64,000 bases of DNA from Azospirillum halopraeferens DSM 3675 (GTDB lineage Bacteria > Pseudomonadota > Alphaproteobacteria > Azospirillales > Azospirillaceae), in the NCBI RefSeq assembly GCF_000429625.1, contig NZ_AUCF01000004.1:1-64000 (forward strand), written 5' to 3'. Position 1 is the first letter of the stretch. Each line of letters begins with the position of its first letter. The notes under the pieces were generated by a model that saw nothing but the letters and a program-made list of their open reading frames with translations, did no database searches and was not told where the DNA came from. Shown piece after piece: positions 1 to 8,100 of the stretch. A program made the position numbers and the translations under genes.

Positions 1-320
1 ACCTCCAGCGCCGGGTCGATCCAGCCGGGGGCGTGGGCGGTGATGGAGGAGATGGTCTCCGTGTCGGCGTCCAGCACGCCGCCGGTGGCCGCGCGTTCCC
101 GCTTCAGCAGCTCCGCCACCGTGGCCCACAGGGCGCCGGTGCGCTCGGTCGGGCCGGACAGGAAGGTCTGGTCGCCCTCGTAGGGCGTGACGTTGCGGGT
201 GATGAAGTCGCGCACGTCCACGGTGCGCTGCCACGCTCCCCCGGCAAAGCCCCGCCAGGGCTGGAGTGACCGGGCCGTTTCCGGCGCAGCGTCGAGCGGT
301 TCCGTCAACAGGGTGTCCAT
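1..320 (-). CDS. pflB: Pyruvate formate-lyase, N-terminal part (runs off the window)
   Basis: This is the first ~106 residues of a formate acetyltransferase, the glycyl-radical enzyme that splits pyruvate and CoA into acetyl-CoA and formate without oxygen. The start at 320 reads MDTLLTEPLD and is followed by segments typical of the PflB N-terminus: WRGFAGGAW, VDVRDFITRNVTPYEGD, FLSGPTERT and GGVLDADT. The catalytic Cys-Cys pair and the C-terminal glycyl-radical site lie outside the window. It lies 94 bp downstream of the CstA/BtsT gene on the same strand, so the two may be co-transcribed, linking pyruvate uptake with anaerobic use. No FNR-type palindrome was seen in the 94-bp gap. Confidence 0.88.
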   Translation of the reverse strand, partial: MDTLLTEPLDAAPETARSLQPWRGFAGGAWQRTVDVRDFITRNVTPYEGDQTFLSGPTERTGALWATVAELLKRERAATGGVLDADTETISSITAHAPGWIDPALE

Positions 321-414
321 GATCGTGACTTTCCGATTCGTTGTCCCGGGTCCGGGGCGGGCGGTCGCCGGATGCGCCCCCCCGCCCCGCTCGTGTCGTC
401 CCGTGGGCGCGTCC

Positions 415-2226
415 TCATTCCGCGGCGGTCGCGGCCATGGGGACCACGGCGGGCTTGGGTATCGCCCGCAGCAGGTCCCGCCACTTCCGCAACGCCGCGA
501 ACAGTATGACGAAACCCAGCGTCAGCATGATGATCGAGATCAAGGCATTGAACAGACTGTACCCGCGGGCCGCCGGATTCAGGTACACGTTGGTGATCAT
601 CCAGTAGCCGGCGTAGTTCACGGTTGCAAAAAGGTACGCCAGCGGCACCAGGCAGGTGAGCATGTAGACCCGTTTTTCGGCCAGGCGCAGGATGATGGTG
701 GCGCCGATGATGAGGCCGACCGAGGCCATGAGCTGATTTGACACACCGAACAGAGCCCAGACCGAGTTGATGTCGCCCGACGTCAGCAGGTACCCCCAGG
801 CCACGCAGGCCAGCACGCTGGCGGCGATGGAGCCGGGCATCCAGTCCAGCCGCTTCAGCGGCGCGTAGAGGTCGCCGCCCAGGTCCTGGATCAGGTAGCG
901 GGCCACCCGGGTGCCGCTGTCCACGGCGGTCAGGATGAACACCGCCTCGAACATGATGACGAACTGGAAGAAGTAGGAGGCCATGGTGGTGAACCACGGC
1001 ACGCGGGTGAAGATCTCCGTCATGCCGACCGCCAGGGTCACGGCGCCGCCGGTGCGGCCATAGAGATCCAGGCCGATCGCTTCCGACAGGCGCGGCAGGT
1101 CGACCACCTCCATGCCCAGCTTGGCGAAGGCCGCGGGGGCGGAGTTGATGGCGAAATAGTCGGCCGGGTGCAGGGCGGTGGCGGCGATCAGCGCCATGAC
1201 GCCGACCATGCATTCCGCCAGCATGCCGCCGAAGGCCACGGGGCGGATGTCGCTCCACTTGTCGATCAGCTTGGGCGTGGTGCCCGACCCGATGAAGGCG
1301 TGGAACCCCGAGATGGCGCCGCAGGCGATGGTGATGGAGATGAAGGGCCACACCGGACCGCTCAGCACCGGGCCGCCGCCGTGGATGAAGTCGGTCAGGG
1401 CGGGGAAGCGGATTTCCGGGTTGATGAAGACCACACCGACGACCAGCGCGCCGAACACGCCGATCTTCATGAAGCTGGACAGGTAGCCGCGCGGCGTCAG
1501 CAGCAGCCACACCGGCAGGGCCGTGGCGAAGAAGGCGTAGACGGGCAGGATGACGGCGACCGTATCGGCGTGCAGGGTCAGCCAGGCGCCCAGCACGGTG
1601 CCCTGGATGTAGGGGCCGGCCAGCACGGAGGCGGCGATGGCGCCCACGCCCACATAGGTGGCGCCCTTGGAATGGCCCGAGAAGCGCTCGTAGAGGCCCA
1701 GCCCGATGGCGATCGGGATGGTCATGAACACCGCGAAGGCGCCCCACGCGTTGCGTTCCAGCGCGTGCACCACGACCATGGACAGGCCGGCCATGGTGAT
1801 GGTGATGATGAACAGCATTGCCAGCCCGGTGCACCAGCCGGCGACCGGCCCCAGCTCCGCCTTGGCGACCTCGGACAGGGACTGGCCCTTGTGCTTCATC
1901 GAGGCGAACAGCACCACCGTGTCGTGGACGGCACCGCCGACGACGACGCCGACCAGCAGCCACAGGAAGCCCGGCAGATAGCCGAACTGGGCGGCGAGAA
2001 CCGGGCCGACCAGCGGGCCGGCGGCGGCGATCGCCGCGAAATGCTGCCCGGCAGTCACCCACTTCTTGGTGGGAACGTAGTTGCGCCCGTCCTCAAGGGC
2101 GTGGGACGGCGTGATCTCCGAATCGTCGGCACGGAGCACCTTGCGCACGAAAAAGATACCGTAGAAGCGGTAGCAGATGGCGAGGATGCAGAGTGTCGCG
2201 ATCACAAACGTAATGGCGTGATCCAT
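415..2226 (-). CDS. cstA: CstA/BtsT-family pyruvate transporter
   Basis: A 603-residue polytopic inner-membrane protein of the carbon starvation CstA family. In E. coli the family includes BtsT (pyruvate/H+ symporter) and CstA (pyruvate and peptide uptake). The N-terminal half carries the conserved stretches DDSEITPSHALEDGRNYVPTKKWV and AAAGPLVGPVLAAQFGYLPG, followed by many hydrophobic helices. It is shorter than the ~700-residue E. coli proteins, as is common in alphaproteobacteria. The start at 2226 has a good AGGAG site. The upstream region carries three CCGCTC repeats that match those before the ybdD-like gene, and BtsS/BtsR are encoded 7 kb away, so pyruvate is the likely substrate. pflB follows on the same strand. 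Confidence 0.92.
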   Translation of the reverse strand: MDHAITFVIATLCILAICYRFYGIFFVRKVLRADDSEITPSHALEDGRNYVPTKKWVTAGQHFAAIAAAGPLVGPVLAAQFGYLPGFLWLLVGVVVGGAVHDTVVLFASMKHKGQSLSEVAKAELGPVAGWCTGLAMLFIITITMAGLSMVVVHALERNAWGAFAVFMTIPIAIGLGLYERFSGHSKGATYVGVGAIAASVLAGPYIQGTVLGAWLTLHADTVAVILPVYAFFATALPVWLLLTPRGYLSSFMKIGVFGALVVGVVFINPEIRFPALTDFIHGGGPVLSGPVWPFISITIACGAISGFHAFIGSGTTPKLIDKWSDIRPVAFGGMLAECMVGVMALIAATALHPADYFAINSAPAAFAKLGMEVVDLPRLSEAIGLDLYGRTGGAVTLAVGMTEIFTRVPWFTTMASYFFQFVIMFEAVFILTAVDSGTRVARYLIQDLGGDLYAPLKRLDWMPGSIAASVLACVAWGYLLTSGDINSVWALFGVSNQLMASVGLIIGATIILRLAEKRVYMLTCLVPLAYLFATVNYAGYWMITNVYLNPAARGYSLFNALISIIMLTLGFVILFAALRKWRDLLRAIPKPAVVPMAATAAE

Positions 2227-2296
2227 GACGGCTCTCCTGGAAGGGTTCCGCCGTCACTGTAGGAGTGCCCCCACCCGCCGTGGGGTCGGATCGGGC

Positions 2297-2343
2297 GAGC
2301 GGTCGGATGGGGGCCCGAGCGGTCGCCGGCGGGAGGTGAGCGG
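2297..2343 (-). promoter_or_regulatory. Candidate BtsR (LytTR) operator array of cstA
   Basis: Read on the minus strand, CCGCTC occurs three times, at 2343-2338, 2322-2317 and 2302-2297, spaced 21 and 20 bp. The two copies nearest cstA sit in an identical 10-mer, CGACCGCTCG. LytTR regulators bind direct repeats about two helical turns apart, and the reported E. coli BtsR half-site is close to ACC(G/A)CT. A -10-like TACAGT lies at 2261-2256, 35 nt from the proximal repeat, with no recognisable -35 hexamer, which suits an activator-dependent promoter. Confidence 0.6.
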
Positions 2344-2377
2344 CGCCACCCCGCGCCGGTGAGCGCGCTGACCATTG

Positions 2378-2406
2378 ATTGTGCACTGCGGCGGAGTCTG
2401 CACAAT
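2378..2406. promoter_or_regulatory. Inverted repeat ATTGTGCA-N13-TGCACAAT
   Basis: A perfect 8-bp inverted repeat with 13-bp spacer, half-sites 21 bp apart, 125 bp upstream of the TRAP binding-protein start. The position, 62 bp or more upstream of a sigma-54-like element, would suit an enhancer site for an NtrC/DctD-type activator. The protein that binds it is unknown. Confidence 0.45.
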
Positions 2407-2467
2407 TAAACCGCGCAGCATCGCCCGCCCGGCGGCCGAACACCCGTGTATGCCGACTCCCGGCGTT

Positions 2468-2483
2468 TGGCATGCCACATGCA
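2468..2483 (+). promoter_or_regulatory. Sigma-54-like -24/-12 promoter before the TRAP operon
   Basis: TGGCATGCCACATGCA keeps the GG-N10-GC spacing (GG 2469-2470, GC 2481-2482) and differs from the usual TGGCAC-N5-TTGC at two positions. It lies 48 bp before the start codon. C4-dicarboxylate and 2-oxoacid uptake operons are often sigma-54 dependent, but this is only a motif match. Confidence 0.4.
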
Positions 2484-2530
2484 GCACCGCTCCCATCAAC
2501 GCCAGTCAGGAAGACGGGAGCAGGGACAGC

Positions 2531-3631
2531 ATGGATCGACGTTCGTTCGTCACGGCCGCGGTCGCGGGCACGGCCGCCGCCGCCACTCTTGCGGCACCCC
2601 ATGTCGCGCGGGCGCAGAAGACGTTCCAATGGAAGATGACCAACGCCTACGGGCCGGGATCGCCCTTCTACGTGACCGGCCCCGGCAGCCCCACCGATTT
2701 CATCGCGATGGTCGACGCCATGTCCGGCGGCCGCCTGAAGATCCAGCACTTCGCGGCGGGCGAGCTGATTCCGGCGCTGGAGGGCTTCGACGCCGTGTCC
2801 GCCGGCACCATCGAGATGAACGCCGCCAACGCCTATTTCTGGGCCGGCAAGACCTTCGCCGCGCAGTACTTCACCGCCGTGCCCTTCGGGTTGAACTTCC
2901 AGGGCATGACCGCCTGGCTTCTTCACGGCGGTGGCCAGCAATTGTGGGAGGAGGTCTACGCCCCCTTCAACCTGGTGCCCCTGGCCATGGGCAACACGGG
3001 CGTGCAGATGACCGGCTGGTTCCGCAATCCCATCGATTCCATCGAGGGGCTGAAGGGCCTGAAGATGCGCATCCCCGGCCTGGCCGGGAAGGTCTATGCC
3101 CAGTTCGGCGTCGACGTGAAGCTGCTGCCCGGCGGGGAGATCTTCCCGGCGCTGGAGCGCGGCGTGATCGACGCGGCCGAGTTCGTCGGGCCCTACCAGG
3201 ACCGCCGCCTGGGCCTGCACAAGGCGGCCAAGCACTATTACACGACGGGATGGCACGAGACGTCGAACGTCACCGAGCTGATCATCAACAAGGCCGCCTG
3301 GGAGTCGCTGCCCGACGACCTCAAGGCCATCGTGCGCGCCGCCGCCGCCGCCTGCAACACCATCAGCCACACCTGGTGCGAGGCGACCAACGCCGAGGCG
3401 CTGGCGGACCTGGTGACCAACCACGGGGTGCAGGCGCAGCCGCTGCCCGAATCGATGGTGCCGAAGCTGCGCGAGGCGACGCTCCAGGTGCTGTCCGATG
3501 CCGCGGCGAAGGACCCGCTGGTGAAGAAGGTCCACGACTCCTTCACGGCCTTCAAGACCACCCACGACAGTTGGGCCGGCATCTCGGAGGCGGTGTACCA
3601 GAGCCAGATCCGCGGTGGCCGGGGAGCCTGA
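2531..3631 (+). CDS. TRAP transporter substrate-binding protein, TakP-type (2-oxoacid)
   Basis: A 366-residue DctP-family periplasmic binding protein of a TRAP transporter. The N-terminus MDRRSFVTAAVAG is a twin-arginine-like signal, and mature protein begins after about AAPHVARAQ. The block LKMRIPGLAGKVYAQFG, the segment GGEIFPALERGVIDAAEFVGPY and the following GWHETSN resemble TakP of Rhodobacter sphaeroides, which binds pyruvate and other 2-oxoacids with sodium. The start at 2531 is preferred over an upstream in-frame one because it gives a proper signal peptide. The GTG of the small permease gene follows 3 bp after the stop. Pyruvate is inferred from family resemblance and from the neighbouring BtsSR/CstA genes. 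Confidence 0.88.
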   Translation: MDRRSFVTAAVAGTAAAATLAAPHVARAQKTFQWKMTNAYGPGSPFYVTGPGSPTDFIAMVDAMSGGRLKIQHFAAGELIPALEGFDAVSAGTIEMNAANAYFWAGKTFAAQYFTAVPFGLNFQGMTAWLLHGGGQQLWEEVYAPFNLVPLAMGNTGVQMTGWFRNPIDSIEGLKGLKMRIPGLAGKVYAQFGVDVKLLPGGEIFPALERGVIDAAEFVGPYQDRRLGLHKAAKHYYTTGWHETSNVTELIINKAAWESLPDDLKAIVRAAAAACNTISHTWCEATNAEALADLVTNHGVQAQPLPESMVPKLREATLQVLSDAAAKDPLVKKVHDSFTAFKTTHDSWAGISEAVYQSQIRGGRGA

Positions 3632-3634
3632 CCG

Positions 3635-4234
3635 GTGCACCGATCCCGGTTCGCGACGAAGGCCGCCGATCTGGCGGCCCTCGGGCGCTGCGCCGACGCG
3701 CTGGACCGCGTCGTCGACGTGTGCGGGCGGCTGGCGGCGTGGAGCGCCCTGGCCCTCGTCCTGGTGATGGCCGGCAACGTGCTGCTGCGCTACGGCCTGC
3801 GCACCGGCTCGGTGGCCATGCAGGAGCTGGAGTGGCACCTGATGTCGCCGCTGGCGCTGCTGTGCATCGCCTACGCGGTGAAGCACGACGGGCACGTCCG
3901 CGTCGACGTGCTCTACAACCGCTTCGGCCTGCGCACCCGCCAGGTCATCGAACTCGTCTCCTGCCTGCTGGCGCTGGCGCTGTGCGTGATCGTGGTCAAG
4001 CTGTCCATCCCCTACGCCCTGCAAAGCTATGCCATCGGCGAACGGTCGTCGGACCCCGGCGGGCTGACCCACCGCTACATCCTGAAGGCGATGATCCCGG
4101 CCGGCTTCGCGCTGCTCGGTCTGCACAGCCTGGCGTCGGTCCTGCGGGCGGCGATCCCCCTGGCGCAGCCGCGGCCGGAGGCGGATCTCGTGCGCGTCGA
4201 CCGCGGGGAGGGCCACCGCCATGCCGCTGAATGA
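3635..4234 (+). CDS. TRAP transporter small permease (DctQ family)
   Basis: A 199-residue inner-membrane protein with about four hydrophobic segments, matching the DctQ small subunit of tripartite TRAP transporters. The conserved stretch around MQELEWHLMSPLALLCIAYAVKHDGHVRVDVLY is diagnostic. It starts with GTG 3 bp after the binding-protein stop and overlaps the large permease gene by 14 bp, so the three genes form one translational unit. It joins the binding protein to the DctM ion-coupled transporter. Confidence 0.9.
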   Translation: MHRSRFATKAADLAALGRCADALDRVVDVCGRLAAWSALALVLVMAGNVLLRYGLRTGSVAMQELEWHLMSPLALLCIAYAVKHDGHVRVDVLYNRFGLRTRQVIELVSCLLALALCVIVVKLSIPYALQSYAIGERSSDPGGLTHRYILKAMIPAGFALLGLHSLASVLRAAIPLAQPRPEADLVRVDRGEGHRHAAE

Positions 4235-5546
4235 GATCCTCGCCATCGGCTGCATCCTGTCGTTCTTCGCCATGCTGGCGATCGGCATTCCCGTGGCGCT
4301 GACTCTGGCGGTCAGCGGCTTCGTCTTCGGCTGGCTGGGGTTCGGGCCGCTCCTGTTCAACCTGCTGCCGGCGCGCATCTTCGGCGTTACGACGAACTAC
4401 ACGCTGATCGCCATTCCCCTGTTCGTCTTCATGGGGGTGATGCTGGAGAAGTCGCGCATCGCCGACGACCTGATGGAGGTGATCGGCCACCTCGCCGGCG
4501 GCTTGCGCGGCGGCATGGGGATCGGCATCGTGCTGGTGGGCGTGCTGATGGGGGCGACCACCGGCATCGTCGGCGCCACCATCGTGACGCTGGGGCTGCT
4601 GACCCTGCCGGCGCTGCTGCGCCGCGGCTACGACAAGGGATTGGCCTGCGGCACCATCTGCGCGTCGGGCACGCTGGGCCAGCTCATCCCGCCCAGCCTC
4701 ATCCTGATCCTGCTGGCCGACATCCTGGGCCAGTCCGTGGGCACCCTGTTCGCCGCCGCCGTCGGCCCCGGCATCCTGCTGGCCGGCGTGTTCTGCCTGT
4801 CCATGCTGGTGCTGGGCGTGCTGCGCCCGGACATGGTGCCGCCGGTGCCCCTGGAGGAGCGCCGGGCCCTGCCGCGGCGGGTGCTGGTGCGCAAGGTGCT
4901 GACCGTCGGCCTGCCGCCGGTGGCCCTGGTGCTGCTGGTGCTGGGCTCCATCATCGGCGGCGTGGCCGCCCCGACGGAAGCCGCGTCCATGGGCGCCATC
5001 GGCAGCGTCCTGGTCGTGGCGCTGGCCGGCCGCCTGTCGCGCGCGACGCTGGTGGACACGGTGCACACCACGGCGCGCATCACCGCCATCATGATGTTCG
5101 TCCTGGTCTGTTCCCAGGTGTTCGCCCTGGCCTTCCGCGGCCTTCAGGGGGAGAAGCTGGTCCACGACGCCTTCGCCCTGGTGCCCGGCGGCGCCGAGGG
5201 GGTGGTGCTGTTCATGATCGCCCTGATCTTCGTGCTGGGTTTCTTCATCGAATGGATCGAGATCAGCTACATCGTCGTGCCGCTGTTCCTGCCGGTGCTC
5301 CACAACGCCGGCGTCGACCCGGTGTGGACCGCGACCCTGATCGCCGCCATCCTGCAGACCAGCTTCCTCACGCCGCCTTTCGGCTGGGCGCTGTTCTACC
5401 TGCGCGGCGTTGCCCCGCCGGAGGTGGCGACGCTGGACATCTACCGCGGCGTCCTGCCCTTCATCGCCATGCAGCTCCTCACCGTCGCCATCATCTTTCT
5501 GTGGCCGCCGGTGGCCACCTGGCTGCCCCGCGCCATCGGGTGGTGA
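4221..5546 (+). CDS. TRAP transporter large permease (DctM family)
   Basis: A 441-residue polytopic membrane protein, the usual length for DctM, which moves the solute with sodium ions. Typical segments include FVFMGVMLEKSRIADDLME, GATTGIVGATIVTLGLLTLP and GTLGQLIPPSLILILLAD. It is the last gene of the three-gene TRAP operon and is followed 16 bp after its stop by a strong hairpin at 5563-5588. Confidence 0.92.
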   Translation: MPLNEILAIGCILSFFAMLAIGIPVALTLAVSGFVFGWLGFGPLLFNLLPARIFGVTTNYTLIAIPLFVFMGVMLEKSRIADDLMEVIGHLAGGLRGGMGIGIVLVGVLMGATTGIVGATIVTLGLLTLPALLRRGYDKGLACGTICASGTLGQLIPPSLILILLADILGQSVGTLFAAAVGPGILLAGVFCLSMLVLGVLRPDMVPPVPLEERRALPRRVLVRKVLTVGLPPVALVLLVLGSIIGGVAAPTEAASMGAIGSVLVVALAGRLSRATLVDTVHTTARITAIMMFVLVCSQVFALAFRGLQGEKLVHDAFALVPGGAEGVVLFMIALIFVLGFFIEWIEISYIVVPLFLPVLHNAGVDPVWTATLIAAILQTSFLTPPFGWALFYLRGVAPPEVATLDIYRGVLPFIAMQLLTVAIIFLWPPVATWLPRAIGW

Positions 5547-5562
5547 GGAGCGGAACGCCGGA

Positions 5563-5588
5563 AACCCGGGCGTTGCGACGCCCGGGTT
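5563..5588 (+). terminator. Hairpin after the TRAP operon
   Basis: AACCCGGGCGT and ACGCCCGGGTT form a perfect 11-bp stem with loop TGCG. No T-run follows, so it may act as a transcript-end stabiliser or a weak intrinsic terminator. Confidence 0.6.
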
Positions 5589-5713
5589 GCAACTGCAATC
5601 GCGAAGAGTATCTTCATTTCTGAAAATAACAATATTACATTAGTGCTTATCACGTCCGCTTTGCCCTATTCTATGGACCTGAAGCCCCGTCGTCATCCAG
5701 GGCGGGGGTATCC

Positions 5714-7634
5714 ATGTTCCGCACGTCAGTTTCCAGACTATTGATCGTCATTCAGGTCCTGATGCTGTGCGGGTTGCTCGCGGCGACGCTCAGCTTGGAT
5801 TTATAACGCCTACTCGAACTTTGTGGTGGCCGAAGCCACGGAACGGAGTACGATCAGCAACCGCGGCCTGTTCGCTGCAATGTTGCAGACGCGCGGCCAG
5901 ATCTCGGCGATTCAGACGGGGCTGACGACCGAGGAGGCACCGCAGGAGCGTCTGGCGGGCGTGCGCCGGGCCGCCGACGAGGCAATCGGGCAGGCGCTCG
6001 CGGAACTGGAGCGGACCGACCCGGTGAACCGGCAGGACCTTGCCGCGCAGTTGCAGGACGCCTGGCGCCGTCAGTCGGACTCCTGGTCCCTGGTGGAGGC
6101 CCACCTCAGGCTTCCCATGGCGGACCGCCGGCTGCCGGACATCGAACCGTGGCGGCAGGCCGTGCAGCGGACCACCGGCCAGTTGGACGAGGTGGCCATC
6201 GCCGTGGCCAACGGCGTGCGCAGCCGCGACGCCGTGGTGGCGGCGATGCTGACGACGCGGGAATCCGCGTGGCGGTTGCGGGACCGGTACGGGCTGCAGT
6301 GCTCGCTGCTGAGGCCGTTCGTCGCGCAGGACACCCCTCCCGACGCCGAAACCCTGCGGCGCTGGTATGACCACAAGACGGCGGATGGCGTCGAACTGCG
6401 CCAGATCCAGGACTTCGCCGCCCGTCCCGACACTCCGGCAGCGCTCCGCAGCCTGATCGGCAAGGCGGCGACGGAGATCGGGGCGGTGCAAAAGCAGATG
6501 GACGACCTCATCAGCGGGCTGAGCGGCTCCGGCCGGCCGGCGATGGAGGGGCGCGCCTACACCGGGATGTGCAACGGCCCGTTCGACGGCATCGTCGCCA
6601 TCGCCTTCGGGGCGCTGGACGAGGCCGTGTCCCACGCCGACGAGCGCCGGACCGAGGCGTTGCTGGTCCTCGTCCCCTCGGGAATCGGGCCGGGGCTGGC
6701 CATCCTGCTGTCGGTTGCCGGCGTGGCGGCCATCCGCGCCCGGGTGATGCGTCCGATCAGCGACCTGACCGAGGCGATCGGCCACCTGTCGCGGCGCGAC
6801 TTCGCCCGGCCGGTGCCGCCCAAGCGCTATCGCGACGAACTGGGAAGCATGGCCGATGCCCTGGAAACCCTGCGCCTGGGCGCGCTGGAAGCGGAGCGCC
6901 TGGAGCGGGAAGCCGCGGCCCGCAGGGAGGCGGAACTGGCGCGTGCGGCCAGCATCCGCACCCTGTGCGATGCGTTCCATCGGGCGGCCCACAGCGCTTT
7001 GACCACCATCGGCGACGCCTCGCGGGCCCTGGAGCACACGTCGGGCACCATGCGCTCGGTGGCGACCGACACCAGCCATCAGGCGGCCAGAGTGTCCGGT
7101 GCCGCCGAACAAACATCCCACAGCGTGCAAACCGTGGCGGCGGCGACGGAGGAACTGTCGGCGTCCATCGCCGAGATCTCCAAGCAGGTGACCGCCAGCG
7201 CCGACATGGCCCGGTCGGCGGCCGAACAGGCGGCCGAGACCAACGTCACGGTGGAGGCGCTGGCCGACGCGGCGCAGCGCATCGGCGACGTCATCGGCCT
7301 GATCAGCACGATCGCGGCACAGACCAACCTGCTGGCGCTGAACGCGACCATCGAGGCGGCCCGCGCCGGTGACGCCGGCAAGGGCTTCGCCGTCGTGGCC
7401 AACGAGGTGAAGAGCCTGGCCACCCAAACCGCCCGCGCCACCGGGGACATCTCCGAACAGGTCGAGCGCATCCAGCGCACCACGGCGGCGGCGGTGGCGG
7501 TCATCCGCGTCGTCACCGACACCATCCGCCGGATCAGCGAGGGTGCGGCGGCCATCATCGCCGCCGTGGAGGAGCAAGGTGCGGCGACCCGCGAGATCTC
7601 CGGCAGCGTGCAGCAGGTGGCACAGGGAACGGCG
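5714..7634 (+). pseudogene. Methyl-accepting chemotaxis protein, frameshifted and 3'-truncated
   Basis: An ATG at 5714 with a good upstream GGGGG site opens MFRTSVSRLL followed by a transmembrane helix, but the frame stops at 5804-5806. Removing one T from the TTT at 5800-5802 would join it to the long downstream frame, which reads [16 protein letters not shown] onward. That frame encodes a periplasmic sensory region, a second membrane helix near 6655-6735, a HAMP domain and the chemoreceptor hairpin tip ([32 protein letters not shown], about 7325-7425). Receptor homology ends near QQVAQGTA (7634), about 45 residues short of the normal C-terminal helix. Beyond that the frame runs into the promoter of the next gene and overlaps its coding sequence. 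With both ends damaged it is probably non-functional; a single sequencing error could explain the first lesion but not the second. Confidence 0.75.
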
Positions 7635-7640
7635 GTGCCG

Positions 7641-7688
7641 CCGCTCACCCCCGCCGGCCGGCCGCTCGGCCCGCTCCCGGCGCCGCTC
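7641..7688 (+). promoter_or_regulatory. Candidate BtsR (LytTR) operator array of the ybdD-like gene
   Basis: CCGCTC occurs at 7641-7646, 7662-7667 and 7683-7688, exactly 21 bp apart. The array resembles that of cstA beyond the repeats: the distal copies continue as CCGCTCACC followed by a CCCGCCGGC stretch in both. A -10-like TAGGGT at 7724-7729 lies 35 nt from the proximal repeat, the same distance as at cstA. No -35 hexamer is evident. Confidence 0.55.
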
Positions 7689-7762
7689 GGCCGGTTCGCC
7701 GGCTGCGGCGCCGGCGGGCGGGGTAGGGTGGGGCGTCGAACGCTTCCTCCGGAGCCCCGCCG

Positions 7763-7945
7763 ATGCCCCGCCCCGACCTGCGCGCCGCCTGGACCGGCCT
7801 GTGCCGGTTCCTGAAGGACGATTCCTACGAACGCTATCTGGCCGAGCACGCCCGTCTCGGGCGGCGGGATCCGCCCATGGATCTGCCCGCCTTCCGCCGC
7901 GCCGAGGCGATGGCGCACGCCGCGCGCATGTGCTGCGACGATTGA
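7763..7945 (+). CDS. YbdD/YjiX family small protein
   Basis: A 60-residue protein of the YbdD/YjiX (DUF466) family. The core [29 protein letters not shown] and the terminal MCCDD parallel the family pattern of a YxxYVxH region, a PMxxxxF segment and a C-terminal Cys-Cys. In E. coli, ybdD and yjiX lie directly behind cstA and btsT, and a YbdD-type partner is reported to support CstA-family pyruvate uptake. Here it is 5.5 kb from the transporter, but shares its promoter architecture. GGAG precedes the ATG at a suitable distance. The run-on frame of the damaged chemoreceptor overlaps its first 50 bp. Confidence 0.78.
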   Translation: MPRPDLRAAWTGLCRFLKDDSYERYLAEHARLGRRDPPMDLPAFRRAEAMAHAARMCCDD

Positions 7946-8050
7946 CGCCGGCCGCCGGACGGTCTTTACTGGCGGACGGGCCGGGTTGGGTCCTCCACGT
8001 CCGCGGAAAGGGCTGCGCCCGCAACCACTGAGCACGGGACGCCTGCCATC

Positions 8051-8095
8051 TCCCTTTTCAGTCTGTCGGCGGACACGGACGTGGATGAAAAGGGA
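8051..8095 (+). promoter_or_regulatory. Hairpin covering the ribosome binding site of the DUF1835 gene
   Basis: TCCCTTTTCA (8051-8060) pairs perfectly with TGAAAAGGGA (8086-8095). The second arm contains the Shine-Dalgarno sequence, 5 nt before the ATG at 8101. The 25-nt loop has a nested stem (GTC-TGTC with GACA-cg-GAC). Folding would hide the ribosome binding site, so this could be a thermosensor or other translational switch. Confidence 0.5.
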
Positions 8096-8100
8096 TCGCC

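Larger units (their letters stand above)
2227..2530. other. Divergent control region between cstA and the TRAP operon
   Basis: This 304-bp gap separates the leftward cstA gene from the rightward TRAP operon. It holds the CCGCTC repeat array near cstA (2297-2343), an 8-bp inverted repeat with 13-bp spacer (2378-2406) and a sigma-54-like -24/-12 element (2468-2483) near the TRAP gene. No convincing small coding sequence was seen in it. Confidence 0.6.

Noticed and set aside
321-414. FNR/NNR-type box upstream of pflB
   Set aside because: No TTGAN-N4-NTCAA-like palindrome is present in the 94-bp gap.
2093-4378. A 761-residue open frame on the minus strand across the TRAP operon
   Set aside because: It is antisense to well-supported TRAP genes, is rich in Arg/Gly/His/Gln and matches no family; such frames arise from high GC content.
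5714-5823. Programmed frameshifting of the chemoreceptor
   Set aside because: There is no strong slippery sequence with a downstream structure, and the gene also lacks its 3' end, so simple decay is the better explanation.
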